From Oscillospiraceae bacterium (GTDB lineage Bacteria > Bacillota > Clostridia > Oscillospirales > JAAYXM01), in the NCBI GenBank assembly GCA_015068085.1, contig SVLF01000030.1:1-32621 (forward strand): a stretch of DNA of 32,621 nt, written 5' to 3'. The position numbers and the translations under genes were made by a program. Below are positions 9,581 to 20,613 of this stretch, piece after piece (position 1 is the first letter of the stretch; each line of letters opens with the position of its first letter). The notes under the pieces were generated by a model that had not been told where the DNA came from, did not search any database, and worked only from the letters and a program-made list of their open reading frames with translations.

Positions 9581-10000
9581 TTACTTGCCTGCCTTCGGCT
9601 TCTTTGCACCGTACTTTGAACGACCCTGCATACGGTTTGCAACACCCTGTGTATCGAGCGTACCGCGGATAATGTGGTAACGTACACCAGGAAGGTCCTT
9701 AACACGTCCACCGCGGATCATAACAACGGAGTGCTCCTGAAGGTTATGACCTACACCGGGGATGTAAGCGGAAACCTCAGTGCCGTTTGTAAGGCGAACA
9801 CGGGCAATTTTACGGAGAGCAGAGTTCGGCTTCTTCGGGGTAGCAGTACGAACAGCTGTGCATACGCCGCGCTTCTGAGGTGAGCTCTGATTCGTAACCT
9901 CTTTCTTCAATGAGTTGTAACCGTTCTGCAGAGCAGGAGCAGTGGACTTATAGACCGAAACCTGACGTCCCTTTCTGACAAGCTGGTTTACTGTAGGCAT
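9581..10000 (-). CDS. rpsL: Ribosomal protein S12
   Basis: S12 lies at the decoding centre of the 30S subunit. The start is the ATG at 10000 ([13 protein letters not shown]), with AGGAGG 10 bp upstream; the open frame continues upstream to 10138 but that part is not S12-like. The resulting 139 residues fit the Firmicute length. [11 protein letters not shown] (54-64) and [11 protein letters not shown] followed by GGRVKDLPG are present, with lysines retained at the positions where streptomycin-resistance substitutions usually occur. It follows the L7Ae-like gene by 109 bp. Confidence 0.98.
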   Translation of the reverse strand: MPTVNQLVRKGRQVSVYKSTAPALQNGYNSLKKEVTNQSSPQKRGVCTAVRTATPKKPNSALRKIARVRLTNGTEVSAYIPGVGHNLQEHSVVMIRGGRVKDLPGVRYHIIRGTLDTQGVANRMQGRSKYGAKKPKAGK

Positions 10001-10045
10001 TAATCTTTTCCTCCTTTCCTCAAAAATAAATATATATTCTCTGCC

Positions 10046-10075
10046 GACCGGCTTCCGGAAAATCGGAAGTCGGTC
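10046..10075 (-). other. Strong hairpin between the L7Ae-like gene and rpsL
   Basis: GACCGGCTTCCG (10046-10057) pairs with CGGAAGTCGGTC (10064-10075), a 12-bp stem with one G-U pair and a 6-nt loop. On the minus strand the tail is AT-rich but lacks a T-run, so it may be a processing or stabilising hairpin rather than a terminator. Confidence 0.5.
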
Positions 10076-10109
10076 AGCCGGGAATTTTAAAAGAAATTTG
10101 GGTTTGTGC

Positions 10110-10352
10110 TTATTTTGCAAGCACTGCCACGGCGGCACCTACGTTTATTTTGCAGGCACGGCCGAGCTCCTCCATCGAATCCGCATAAACAACCGGCACA
10201 CCGTTTTCCTCGCAAAGGCGGGCAAACGGCTCGGTCACCCCGGGATCTGCATCCTCGGCTACAAACGCCTTTATGGCAAGACCTCCGAGCACAGCCTTTT
10301 TTGACTGCTTAAGACCTACGATCGGTTTTGCGGACGCAAATTCGGTAAGCAT
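10110..10352 (-). CDS. rplGB: L7Ae-family K-turn RNA-binding protein (YbxF-like)
   Basis: 80 residues from the ATG at 10352, preceded by GGAGG at 10 bp; the longer frame from 10397 adds an unrelated N-terminus. The fold is the L7Ae/L30e type: [16 protein letters not shown], then a [14 protein letters not shown] segment and [18 protein letters not shown], which matches the conserved 'LGKACGIEVGAA' end of B. subtilis YbxF/RplGB. That protein binds K-turn RNA. Position between rpoC and rpsL is the same as in B. subtilis, which supports the call. It is the first gene after a good promoter in the rpoC downstream gap. Confidence 0.85.
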   Translation of the reverse strand: MLTEFASAKPIVGLKQSKKAVLGGLAIKAFVAEDADPGVTEPFARLCEENGVPVVYADSMEELGRACKINVGAAVAVLAK

Positions 10353-10411
10353 TCCGGTTTTACCTCCAAAAAATGCGCGTAAAATCTGATTATACAATCA
10401 TACATTAAGAT

Positions 10412-10440
10412 ATTATAACAGATTATTTGCAAATAGTCAA
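10412..10440 (-). promoter_or_regulatory. Promoter for the L7Ae-like-rpsL-rpsG-fusA operon
   Basis: On the minus strand TTGACT (10435-10440), a 17-bp spacer and TATAAT (10412-10417) lie directly after the rpoC stop and 60 bp before the L7Ae-like start. This allows the translation genes to be expressed independently of rpoBC. Confidence 0.7.
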
Positions 10441-10459
10441 TGATTAATGCAAAAATTTT

Positions 10460-13400
10460 CTAAATTTCTGCTGTTTCTCCGGATGCGTCGCCTTCAGACT
10501 TATATTCAACGTCAAACTCACGGTACATCGACATTCCCGAACCTGCAGGGATGAGCTTACCGATAATTACGTTTTCTTTAAGTCCGACAAGCGGGTCAAT
10601 CTTGCCCTTGATTGCCGCATCTGTGAGGACACGGGTTGTTTCCTGGAAGGATGCAGCGGAGAGGAACGAGTCTGTTGCAAGAGCAGCCTTCGTGATACCG
10701 AGAAGAATCGGAGTGCACGTTGCCGTTGCAAGAGCCTCACCGTTACCGATACGCTCAAGCACCTTCTTGTTCTCGTTCTCAAACTCGAAGAAGTCAACCA
10801 TAGAGCCGGAGAGAAGTGTTGTATCGCCGGGCTCGTCAACCGTAACCTTACGGAGCATACGGCTTACGATAACCTCGATATGGCGGTCGTTGATATCAAC
10901 GCCCTGCTGACGGTAAACACGCTGAACTTCCTGGATAAGGTAGTTCTGAACAGCGGAAACACCGCTGATGCGGAGAACGTCATGCGGATTGAGCGCACCT
11001 TCGGTAAGCTCTGCACCTACCGTTACGCCGTCGCCCTCTGAAACCTTTACGATTGCGCCGAACGGAAGCGGATAGCTTCTGACCTCACCGGTAATCGGGC
11101 TTGTAACGTTGATTGCACGCGGAGCGTTCTTCTTGATTTCATCGAAGGAAACAATACCGTCGATTTCCGAGAGAATCGCCATCTTCTTCGGCTTACGTCC
11201 TTCAAACAGCTCAACGACACGCGGAAGACCCTGTGTGATATCGTCACCCGCAACACCACCGGTGTGGAACGTTCTCATTGTAAGCTGAGTACCCGGTTCA
11301 CCGATGGACTGTGCAGCGATAACACCAACAGACTCACCGATGCTTGCAGCCTCGCCTGACGCAAGGTTTGCACCGTAGCACTTAGCACATACACCGTGAC
11401 GTGCACGGCACTTGAGAACAGAGCGGATCGCAATACGCTCAATGCCTGCGCTGATAATCTTCTCTGCATCATCTGCAGTCATAAGCTTATCCTTGGAGAC
11501 AATCACATTGCCCTGACCGTCTGTAAAGTCCTCAACGAGGAAGCGGCCGACAAGTCTGTCGCGAAGCGGCTCAATAGTCTGTCCGCCATCGCGGATTTCA
11601 AATACCTCGATACCTTCTGTCGTTCCGCAGTCGTGCTCACGGATGATAACATCCTGAGAAACATCAACGAGACGGCGTGTAAGGTAACCGGAGTCCGCAG
11701 TACGGAGAGCTGTATCGGCAAGACCTTTACGCGCACCACGGGATGAGATAAAGTATTCAAGGACCGAAAGACCTTCACGGAAGTTAGCCTTGATCGGGAT
11801 TTCGATTGTTTTACCTGCGGTATTAGCCATAAGTCCGCGCATACCTGCAAGCTGACGGATCTGATTCATGGAACCACGGGCACCGGAGTTTGCCATCATA
11901 TATATCGGGTTAAAGTGGTCAAGGGCATTTTCAAGAGCCTTTGTAACGTCATTTGTTGTCTTTGTCCACTCTTCGATAACAAGGCGATAGCGCTCATCGT
12001 TTGTAATAAATCCGCGCTGGAACTTCTTTTCGATATCGGCAATTGCCTTTTCGGAAGCTTTTATATATTCGTACTTTTCCTTCGGAACAACCATATCGGA
12101 AATAGAAATGGTGATAGCGCCCTTCGTAGAGTACTTATATCCAAGGCTCTTGAGATCGTCAAGAAGCTCTGACGTCTTTGTGAAGCCATGCTTATGAATA
12201 GCCTTATTGATAATCTTACCGAGTTCCTTCTTTGTAACAAGGAAGTTTACCTCCAGGCCGAGTTCGTCTTCATTTCTGTCAACAAAGCCGAGGTCCTGCG
12301 GAATCGGCTCGTTAAAGATGAGACGACCTGCTGTACAGTCGATTATCGCACTCTTCATCTCACCGTTAATCTCACGCGCAACGCGGAGCTTGATGGGAGC
12401 GTGGAGCCCTATAACGCCTTCGTTGTAAGCAAGAAGAACCTCATCCATGCTTCCGAACACCTTGCCTGCACCCGGCTCGTCGCGCTCTATTGTAAGATAG
12501 TACGCACCGAGAACCATATCCTGAGACGGAACGGTTACCGGGAAGCCGTCCTGCGGCTTTAAGAGGTTGTTTGCCGAGAGCATAAGGAAGCGCGCCTCTG
12601 CCTGAGCCTCCGCGGAAAGCGGAACGTGAACAGCCATCTGGTCACCGTCGAAGTCAGCGTTAAACGCCGTACATACGAGCGGGTGAAGCTTTATTGCGCG
12701 TCCTTCAACGAGCACCGGTTCAAACGCCTGAATACCGAGGCGGTGAAGCGTCGGCGCACGGTTGAGAAGAACCGGATGATCCTTGATGATGGTATCGAGA
12801 GCATCCCAAACCTCGGGCTTTGCACGCTCAACCATCTTCTTTGCACTCTTGATGTTGTTTGCAACGTTGTCTGCAACAAGCTTCTTCATAACAAACGGCT
12901 TGAAGAGCTCAAGAGCCATTTCCTTCGGAAGACCGCACTGATAAATCTTAAGCTCAGGACCGACAACGATAACAGAACGTCCTGAATAGTCAACACGCTT
13001 ACCGAGAAGATTCTGACGGAAGCGTCCCTGCTTACCCTTGAGAAGGTCAGAAAGGGATTTGAGCGCACGGTTGTTCGGACCTGTTACCGGACGGCCGCGA
13101 CGACCGTTATCGATAAGTGCGTCAACCGCTTCCTGAAGCATACGCTTTTCATTTCGGACAATGATATCCGGTGCATTAAGCGCAAGAAGGCGCTTCAAGC
13201 GGTTATTTCTGTTGATAACACGACGGTAGAGATCGTTAAGGTCACTTGTCGCAAAGCGTCCGCCGTCAAGCTGAACCATCGGGCGAAGCTCCGGAGGAAG
13301 TACCGGAAGAACGGTGAGAACCATCCACTCCGGACGGTTGCCGGAGCTGCGGAATGCCTCAACAACCTCAAGACGCTTGATGAGGCGAAGCTTCTTCTGA

Positions 13401-13996
13401 CCTGTAGCCTCCGCAAGCTCTGCATGAAGCTCTTCGGAAAGCTTGTCAAGATCAAGCTCCTCTAAAAGCTCGCGGATAACCTCCGCACCCATGCCTGCCT
13501 TGAAGTCATCCTCATACTTGAGGCGATAATCGCGATATTCCTTTTCGTTGAGAACCTGTTTTTTCTCAAGCGGTGTATCACCGGGATCGGTGACAATATA
13601 TGATGCAAAATAGAGAACCTTTTCAAGTATTCTGGGGGAAATGTCAAGAATGAGACCCATACGGGACGGAATTCCCTTGAAGTACCAGATGTGGGAAACA
13701 GGAGTTGCAAGGTCAATATGACCCATACGCTCGCGGCGAACCTTTGCCTTTGTAACCTCAACGCCGCATCGGTCACAGACCTTACCCTTATATCTTATCT
13801 TCTTATACTTTCCGCAATGACATTCCCAGTCCTTCATCGGACCAAAGATTTTTTCGCAGAACAAACCGTCTCTTTCCGGCTTTAAGGTTCTGTAGTTTAT
13901 GGTTTCGGGCTTAACTACCTCGCCGAATGACCAGTCAAGAATCATTTCCGGAGATGCAAGTCCGATTTTGATTGCTTCAAAAGTCGTATAACTCAT
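10460..13996 (-). CDS. rpoC: RNA polymerase subunit beta-prime
   Basis: 1178 residues, full length for Firmicutes. The N-terminal zinc site has Cys59, Cys61, Cys74 and Cys77 (CHCGKYKK...CDRCG). The catalytic Mg-binding loop [12 protein letters not shown] is intact. The second zinc cluster is represented by the CGTTEG and [17 protein letters not shown] segments, and the trigger loop region follows ([20 protein letters not shown]). It starts 15 bp after rpoB and is in the same transcript. The extended stop-side region is ordinary. Confidence 0.99.
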   Translation of the reverse strand: MSYTTFEAIKIGLASPEMILDWSFGEVVKPETINYRTLKPERDGLFCEKIFGPMKDWECHCGKYKKIRYKGKVCDRCGVEVTKAKVRRERMGHIDLATPVSHIWYFKGIPSRMGLILDISPRILEKVLYFASYIVTDPGDTPLEKKQVLNEKEYRDYRLKYEDDFKAGMGAEVIRELLEELDLDKLSEELHAELAEATGQKKLRLIKRLEVVEAFRSSGNRPEWMVLTVLPVLPPELRPMVQLDGGRFATSDLNDLYRRVINRNNRLKRLLALNAPDIIVRNEKRMLQEAVDALIDNGRRGRPVTGPNNRALKSLSDLLKGKQGRFRQNLLGKRVDYSGRSVIVVGPELKIYQCGLPKEMALELFKPFVMKKLVADNVANNIKSAKKMVERAKPEVWDALDTIIKDHPVLLNRAPTLHRLGIQAFEPVLVEGRAIKLHPLVCTAFNADFDGDQMAVHVPLSAEAQAEARFLMLSANNLLKPQDGFPVTVPSQDMVLGAYYLTIERDEPGAGKVFGSMDEVLLAYNEGVIGLHAPIKLRVAREINGEMKSAIIDCTAGRLIFNEPIPQDLGFVDRNEDELGLEVNFLVTKKELGKIINKAIHKHGFTKTSELLDDLKSLGYKYSTKGAITISISDMVVPKEKYEYIKASEKAIADIEKKFQRGFITNDERYRLVIEEWTKTTNDVTKALENALDHFNPIYMMANSGARGSMNQIRQLAGMRGLMANTAGKTIEIPIKANFREGLSVLEYFISSRGARKGLADTALRTADSGYLTRRLVDVSQDVIIREHDCGTTEGIEVFEIRDGGQTIEPLRDRLVGRFLVEDFTDGQGNVIVSKDKLMTADDAEKIISAGIERIAIRSVLKCRARHGVCAKCYGANLASGEAASIGESVGVIAAQSIGEPGTQLTMRTFHTGGVAGDDITQGLPRVVELFEGRKPKKMAILSEIDGIVSFDEIKKNAPRAINVTSPITGEVRSYPLPFGAIVKVSEGDGVTVGAELTEGALNPHDVLRISGVSAVQNYLIQEVQRVYRQQGVDINDRHIEVIVSRMLRKVTVDEPGDTTLLSGSMVDFFEFENENKKVLERIGNGEALATATCTPILLGITKAALATDSFLSAASFQETTRVLTDAAIKGKIDPLVGLKENVIIGKLIPAGSGMSMYREFDVEYKSEGDASGETAEI

Positions 13997-14011
13997 AACC
14001 TTATTACCTCC

Positions 14012-17704
<3,693 letters not shown>

Positions 17705-17765
17705 TCGGCTTTCACTCTCCTGTTGAACTCGGAAAAGACGATTCTCCGCCTTCTCCTGTATTTGT

Positions 17766-17779
17766 GCCGCTTCTGCGGC
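17766..17779 (-). other. Hairpin in the rpoB leader
   Basis: GCCGC (17766-17770) pairs with GCGGC (17775-17779) across a 4-nt loop, about 62 bp before the rpoB start. The rest of the ~230-nt leader (17705-17935) holds no recognised regulatory RNA, only a 67-codon frame discussed in the findings. Confidence 0.35.
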
Positions 17780-17941
17780 GAAATCTCTTTTTTCCGCACA
17801 CTTGACAGCTCACACCGGAACCGCAAATGAAACACGCGGGTAAGTTGATATTTTTTTGCTTTAAACTATTGTTTTTTTCAAATAAATGAGGTAAAATAAA
17901 CTCACAATGGGGCACATTACCGCATTATAATTGAGAATATC

Positions 17942-17971
17942 ATTTTATCACTAAATATGCAACCTTGTCAA
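17942..17971 (-). promoter_or_regulatory. Promoter of the rpoB-rpoC operon
   Basis: On the minus strand a perfect TTGACA (17966-17971), an 18-bp spacer and TAAAAT (17942-17947). Transcription would start near 17935. Confidence 0.7.
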
Positions 17972-17992
17972 CTTTACATTATGAAAATAACA

Positions 17993-18029
17993 AAAATTCT
18001 GCGGAATAGCTAATATTCCGCAGAATTTT
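17993..18029. terminator. Strong bidirectional intrinsic terminator
   Basis: A perfect 16-bp stem (17993-18008 with 18014-18029, core TTCTGCGGAATA) has a 5-nt loop. It has T-rich tails on both strands: ATTTTTATTTTT on plus, AATTTTTG on minus. It insulates the rpoB promoter from the repeat region; no gene on either strand ends next to it. Confidence 0.75.
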
Positions 18030-18133
18030 ATTTTTATTTTTATAGATTTTGCACAAAAGCAGAGCGTCTTTACCACCTCTCGTGTCGTCCTGAAACTTCA
18101 ATTTTCGTGATATTCTGACACTTCATCCCAAAT

Positions 18134-18234
18134 GTCATCCTGAGCGGAGGGCGAAAGCCCGCAGTCGAACTCGAGTGACAACGAGAGCGCCTTCAGGCGG
18201 GATCTCTTGTAGGGACAGGCATCCCCTACTGTCC
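18134..18234. repeat. GTCATCCTGAGCG-type interspersed repeat cluster
   Basis: GTCATCCTGAGCGGAG followed by the hairpin GGGC-GAAA-GCCC, then TGTAGGGACAGGCATCCCC with a GGACAG/CTGTCC stem (18213-18218, 18229-18234). From general knowledge, short repeats beginning TGTCATCCTGAGCG are scattered between genes in many Clostridia and other gut bacteria. The one long plus-strand frame here (18175-18435) has no homology-like features or ribosome binding site and is not a gene. Confidence 0.6.
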
Positions 18235-18241
18235 GCCCTCT

Positions 18242-18416
18242 CAAAGGGGTTCTCTTGCGAACCCCTTTGGAACCCCACGCCTTTGCCGCTGTACGCGCAC
18301 CGGATAAATTATCGCGCTCATTATGCCGTCGATGCTAATTGGAAAACTGCGTTTTCCGCGCATCCCCGCATGCATAATTTCGCTGTAATTTATAGCCGCT
18401 TGGCGCTTAAGGCGGC
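18242..18416 (+). repeat. Structured interspersed repeat, copy 1
   Basis: This ~175-nt element has an inverted, diverged copy at 20614-20791. It folds as three hairpins. First: CAAAGGGGTT/AACCCCTTTG (18242-18251, 18260-18269). Second: a long stem closed by ATAAATTA/TAATTTAT (18304-18311, 18386-18393), with inner helices ATTATGC/GCATAAT, GATGC/GCATC and GGAAAAC/GTTTTCC. Third: a short GCCGC/GCGGC stem near the end. Loops and junctions such as CGCGCACCGG and TTTCGCTG are the most conserved parts between copies. Function unknown: it could be a MITE-like element or a structured RNA. Confidence 0.8.
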
Positions 18417-18480
18417 TTTTTATCCCGGAATGTGAGTTTTTTTAACAATATTTTTGTTATATCTATATTATAAAAGATGA

Positions 18481-18510
18481 AGCGCGGTTGAGCTTGGGTT
18501 CAACCGCGCT
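18481..18510 (-). terminator. Terminator of the stalk-protein operon
   Basis: AGCGCGGTTGA (18481-18491) pairs perfectly with TCAACCGCGCT (18500-18510), 17 bp past the minus-strand stop. The tail on the minus strand is TTCATCTTTTA, a fair T-tract. Confidence 0.65.
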
Positions 18511-18527
18511 TGAATTTTGTTAGTGTA

Positions 18528-19328
18528 CTATTTATACAATGCTAAATCCGTGAGAGCAATGTATGTATTTCTCGCATAACTACACTCTTTTATTTTGATA
18601 GTCAAAGAATTAACGCCTGATATATCTAAATCAAAATCAAAAGGCATAGTAGTTGTTACCGCTTTTACTTCTTTAATCAACCTATCATCGGCATAAAACA
18701 GTACATTTACTTCACAATCGCCTTCGTTATATTTTTCAGAAGCATCAAGACCAATGCTATTAATTATTTTAGGCAAAACAACTTTTCCTGACATTTTTTT
18801 GTATAAACTATTCAACGGGTAAGATATTTTTACCTGCGCTTTGTCTCTATCATCTTCTATATAACAAGGAAGAGAACTATTAGGCTTAGACGTAAAAAAC
18901 AACATTCCATTTGTATATGTTTCGTTCAAATAATCCGTTATACTTCCATCAATTCTGTATAATGCATTAAATAGATTAGCTTTAACAAAATCATTATACT
19001 GTATTCTATCCAAATAATTATCCGGCTTTGTCTGGTCTTTCTTTCCGATATAAACGCTCTGCGTTGCTCCGTCCCATTCTACATCCTTGCCCAATGCATT
19101 TGAAATTGCACGAACGGGCAAATATGTAGTTCCGTTGATTATAAACGGCTCAACTACATTTCCAACTGCATCTTTGGGTACAATTTCAGCACCGTCTATA
19201 TAGATTTTTATATTATTGTAAAAGAGCTTTGCGTTTTCGCTTACTGTTTTTCCGAATGCGGTGACACTTAATGCAAGCATTACTGCGAGGACTATTAAAA
19301 CTGTACGTGACTTTTTGTTTTTAAACAT
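18528..19328 (-). CDS. Exported protein with stalk (copper amine oxidase N-like) and NPCBM-like domains
   Basis: 266 residues. Residues 1-25 are an uncleaved anchor or signal peptide ending ALSVTAFG. Residues ~40-95 form the 'stalk' domain also called copper amine oxidase N-terminal domain (IKIYIDGAEIVPKDAVGN...TTYLPVRAISNALG), common in Clostridial surface proteins and unrelated to oxidase activity. The C-terminal ~145 residues resemble an NPCBM-type putative carbohydrate-binding beta-sandwich (EVNVLFYADDRLIKE and DLDISGVNSLTIKIKE, ending ALTDLALYK). It starts 12 bp after the zinc-ribbon gene, whose stop overlaps its AGGAGG, so they form one operon. It probably acts at the cell surface; the ligand is unknown. 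Confidence 0.8.
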   Translation of the reverse strand: MFKNKKSRTVLIVLAVMLALSVTAFGKTVSENAKLFYNNIKIYIDGAEIVPKDAVGNVVEPFIINGTTYLPVRAISNALGKDVEWDGATQSVYIGKKDQTKPDNYLDRIQYNDFVKANLFNALYRIDGSITDYLNETYTNGMLFFTSKPNSSLPCYIEDDRDKAQVKISYPLNSLYKKMSGKVVLPKIINSIGLDASEKYNEGDCEVNVLFYADDRLIKEVKAVTTTMPFDFDLDISGVNSLTIKIKECSYARNTYIALTDLALYK

Positions 19329-19340
19329 TTGTAAATCCTC

Positions 19341-19877
19341 CTATTGTGCTTTCTTTTTTAATTTCTTGATAATAATAATATTTCCTATTGATACCGCAAA
19401 CATTATGTACGGCATAACAGTTAATTTCATAATCTTAAAAATCGCAGCCGACAAACCGACAATTACGATAAATAAAATTGACATTATCATTGAAATTATT
19501 GCTCCAATTGTGCCGTATTTATAAAGTTTGGACTTATTTTTTAAAGCTTTTATTATGTAAATAGCATTAAAAATAATACCTATCAAGGCTATCAATGCAA
19601 TCCCTATCATTACGGCATAAATTGTGTCGCTTTGATACTGGCTTCCTGCAAAGATGTAACCGAACAGAGAAAATGTCGGCGTTTCTTCGCCCATACCAAA
19701 CATAGAGTACAAGCCTTTTGCCACAGGCACTTCAAGCCATTTAAGAAATGGCAAAATTACCCCCAATACCGCTAATGCGATACTCACATATTGCATAGGC
19801 TCTTTTGAGTTGCTACTGCACTCGTTACAAAACTGTGTGCCGTCCGGAATTTCCTTTCCGCATTTTTTACAATACAT
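19341..19877 (-). CDS. Zinc-ribbon multi-pass membrane protein, function unknown
   Basis: 178 residues from the ATG at 19877, which has GGAG 9 bp upstream and puts the zinc ribbon at the very start, as is typical; the longer frame to 19913 lacks a ribosome binding site. Cys3, Cys6, Cys17 and Cys20 (YCKKCGKEIPDGTQFCNEC) form a zinc ribbon. Four or five membrane helices follow (for example YVSIALAVLGVILPFL and IISMIMSILFIVIVGL), with a basic C-terminus (KKLKKKAQ). Such proteins are common, poorly characterised Clostridial membrane proteins. It is first in an operon with the stalk protein, behind a structured leader and terminator. Confidence 0.75.
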   Translation of the reverse strand: MYCKKCGKEIPDGTQFCNECSSNSKEPMQYVSIALAVLGVILPFLKWLEVPVAKGLYSMFGMGEETPTFSLFGYIFAGSQYQSDTIYAVMIGIALIALIGIIFNAIYIIKALKNKSKLYKYGTIGAIISMIMSILFIVIVGLSAAIFKIMKLTVMPYIMFAVSIGNIIIIKKLKKKAQ

Positions 19878-19961
19878 ATTAATGCTCCTTTTCATACCAT
19901 ATTTTTTGCCCACACTTTAATGTGAAAATGATATTTAACTCCTTTCGCATTTCCGTAAATT

Positions 19962-20186
19962 AAAAAAGGTGTGCAACTATCGAAGCTGCACACCGAAAAA
20001 TGCAAACTCCGATTTGTTGCTACACAAAATCAAAATAGGGCGAAATACACATATTTACATACCGCTACTCGTGGAATTTGCATTTTTTGCAAAATTCATA
20101 TGTAACGGTACGCAAATAAAAGGGTATTATACCCCCATAGCAAAAAATATGTGCTTTCGCATATTAAATTTTGATTTCATGTAGCA
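19962..20186 (-). ncRNA. Structured leader or small RNA with own promoter and terminator (unidentified)
   Basis: Transcription predicted from ~20185 would give a ~225-nt RNA. It closes on itself by TGCTACA/TGTAGCA (20018-20024, 20180-20186) and AATCAAAAT/ATTTTGATT (20028-20036, 20068-region partner 20168-20176). Inside these are GCGAAA/TTTCGC (20040-20045, 20155-20160) and CACATATTT/AAATATGTG (20048-20056, 20145-20153), with further hairpins in the core. It ends in a clear intrinsic terminator 85 bp before the zinc-ribbon gene's start. This is the layout of a riboswitch/attenuator or of a free small RNA. I do not recognise a T-box, 6S or named riboswitch class. No protein is encoded on either strand here. 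Confidence 0.5.
19968..19994 (-). terminator. Intrinsic terminator of the structured leader RNA
   Basis: TGCACACC (19987-19994) and GGTGTGCA (19968-19975) form a perfect 8-bp stem with an 11-nt loop. On the minus strand TTTTTT (19962-19967) follows immediately. Confidence 0.8.
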
Positions 20187-20191
20187 GTATT

Positions 20192-20200
20192 ATTATACCA
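20192..20200 (-). promoter_or_regulatory. Extended -10 promoter of the structured leader RNA
   Basis: On the minus strand TGG plus TATAAT (TATAAT at 20192-20197) makes a consensus extended -10. TTGTAT 17 bp upstream is a weak -35. The predicted start (~20185) coincides with the 5' end of the closing stem. Confidence 0.6.
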
Positions 20201-20255
20201 CCAAATACGGAGAAATACAACAAATATTTTCTATGATGTCAGTGTCAACTTTTTC

Positions 20256-20284
20256 TTGACAATTAGCATCACGTCGTATATAAT
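20256..20284 (+). promoter_or_regulatory. Consensus promoter of the antitoxin antisense RNA
   Basis: TTGACA (20256-20261), exactly 17 bp, then TATAAT (20279-20284): a full-consensus sigma-A promoter on the plus strand with no open reading frame behind it. This is what an antisense RNA that must exceed its target would need. Confidence 0.85.
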
Positions 20285-20290
20285 AAAAAT

Positions 20291-20382
20291 ATAAAAAGGC
20301 AACCGATAGACGGTTCGCCCTCAAAATAGTGTTATAAAGAATAACCGCTGATTTTGGACGATCGGGCGGTTATTTCTTTTTT
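20291..20382 (+). ncRNA. Type I antitoxin antisense RNA (RatA/SR4-like arrangement)
   Basis: Predicted ~90-nt RNA from the promoter at 20256-20284. It ends at an intrinsic terminator: AATAACCGC (20340-20348) with GCGGTTATT (20366-20374), then a TTTTTT tract. It is fully complementary to the last codons and 3' end of the toxin mRNA made from the opposite strand. Its 5' part folds as AACCG/CGGTT (20301-20305, 20311-20315). In known type I systems of Firmicutes such 3'-overlapping RNAs promote degradation or block translation of the toxin mRNA. Function here is by analogy. Confidence 0.7.
20301..20315 (-). terminator. Terminator of the toxin mRNA
   Basis: On the minus strand AACCG, a 5-nt loop and CGGTT are followed by GCC and TTTTTATATTTTT. 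It lies 55 bp after the toxin stop and next to the antisense RNA's start, so the two transcripts overlap over nearly the whole antisense RNA. Confidence 0.55.
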
Positions 20383-20435
20383 ATTGCAATGACAGTATAA
20401 AAAACAATAATTAAAATTAAAGTTATGTACTCCAT
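20370..20435 (-). CDS. Small hydrophobic type I toxin peptide
   Basis: A 21-codon gene: it begins MEYITLILIIVFYTV and ends AIKKK, a single membrane helix with a lysine tail, like TxpA/BsrG and 'putative holin-like toxin' peptides of Firmicutes. A GGGGG ribosome binding site (20444-20448) lies 8 bp upstream and is held in a hairpin. The mRNA would start near 20507 from a consensus promoter, giving a long ~70-nt structured leader. The plus-strand antisense RNA overlaps its 3' end. Such peptides insert in the cell's own membrane and stop growth when not repressed (known for the family; inferred here). Without the surrounding RNA features a 21-codon frame would not be credible; with them it is. 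Confidence 0.75.
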   Translation of the reverse strand: MEYITLILIIVFYTVIAIKKK

Positions 20436-20442
20436 TGGCAAC

Positions 20443-20458
20443 GCCCCCTTTCGAGGGC
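20443..20458 (-). promoter_or_regulatory. Hairpin hiding the toxin ribosome binding site
   Basis: In the toxin mRNA GCCCTC pairs with GGGGGC across a GAAA tetraloop, burying the GGGGG ribosome binding site (20444-20448). Control of toxin translation by a masked site is typical of type I toxins. The mRNA 5' end (GGCAACC...GGTTC...GCCCTC) is also complementary to its own 3' end. Confidence 0.6.
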
Positions 20459-20513
20459 AAGATTGAACCGCCTACCGTTTAATGGTTGCCTCTGCTTGTT
20501 ACCAAGCATTTGA

Positions 20514-20543
20514 ATTATAGCATATGATGCTTTTCAATGTCAA
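20514..20543 (-). promoter_or_regulatory. Consensus promoter of the toxin mRNA
   Basis: On the minus strand TTGACA (20538-20543), an 18-bp spacer and TATAAT (20514-20519). The transcript would open with the hairpin GCTTG/CAAGC (20494-20498, 20503-20507), a 5' stabilising stem. Confidence 0.8.
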
Positions 20544-20613
20544 TACCACCGCACCAAAAGCCGAACAAACGAACACCGGTGTTTTCAAAACATCCGCTTA
20601 CCGGTACAGAAAT

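Noticed and set aside
18175-18435. 86-codon plus-strand frame
   Set aside because: It spans two unrelated repeats; no ribosome binding site or protein-like pattern.
19969-20184. 71-codon plus-strand frame
   Set aside because: It runs through the terminator and the self-complementary leader RNA, starts without a ribosome binding site and is explained by the RNA structure.
20443-20458. Rho-independent terminator at GCCCTC-GAAA-GGGGGC
   Set aside because: No T-tail on either strand; its overlap with the toxin ribosome binding site explains it better.
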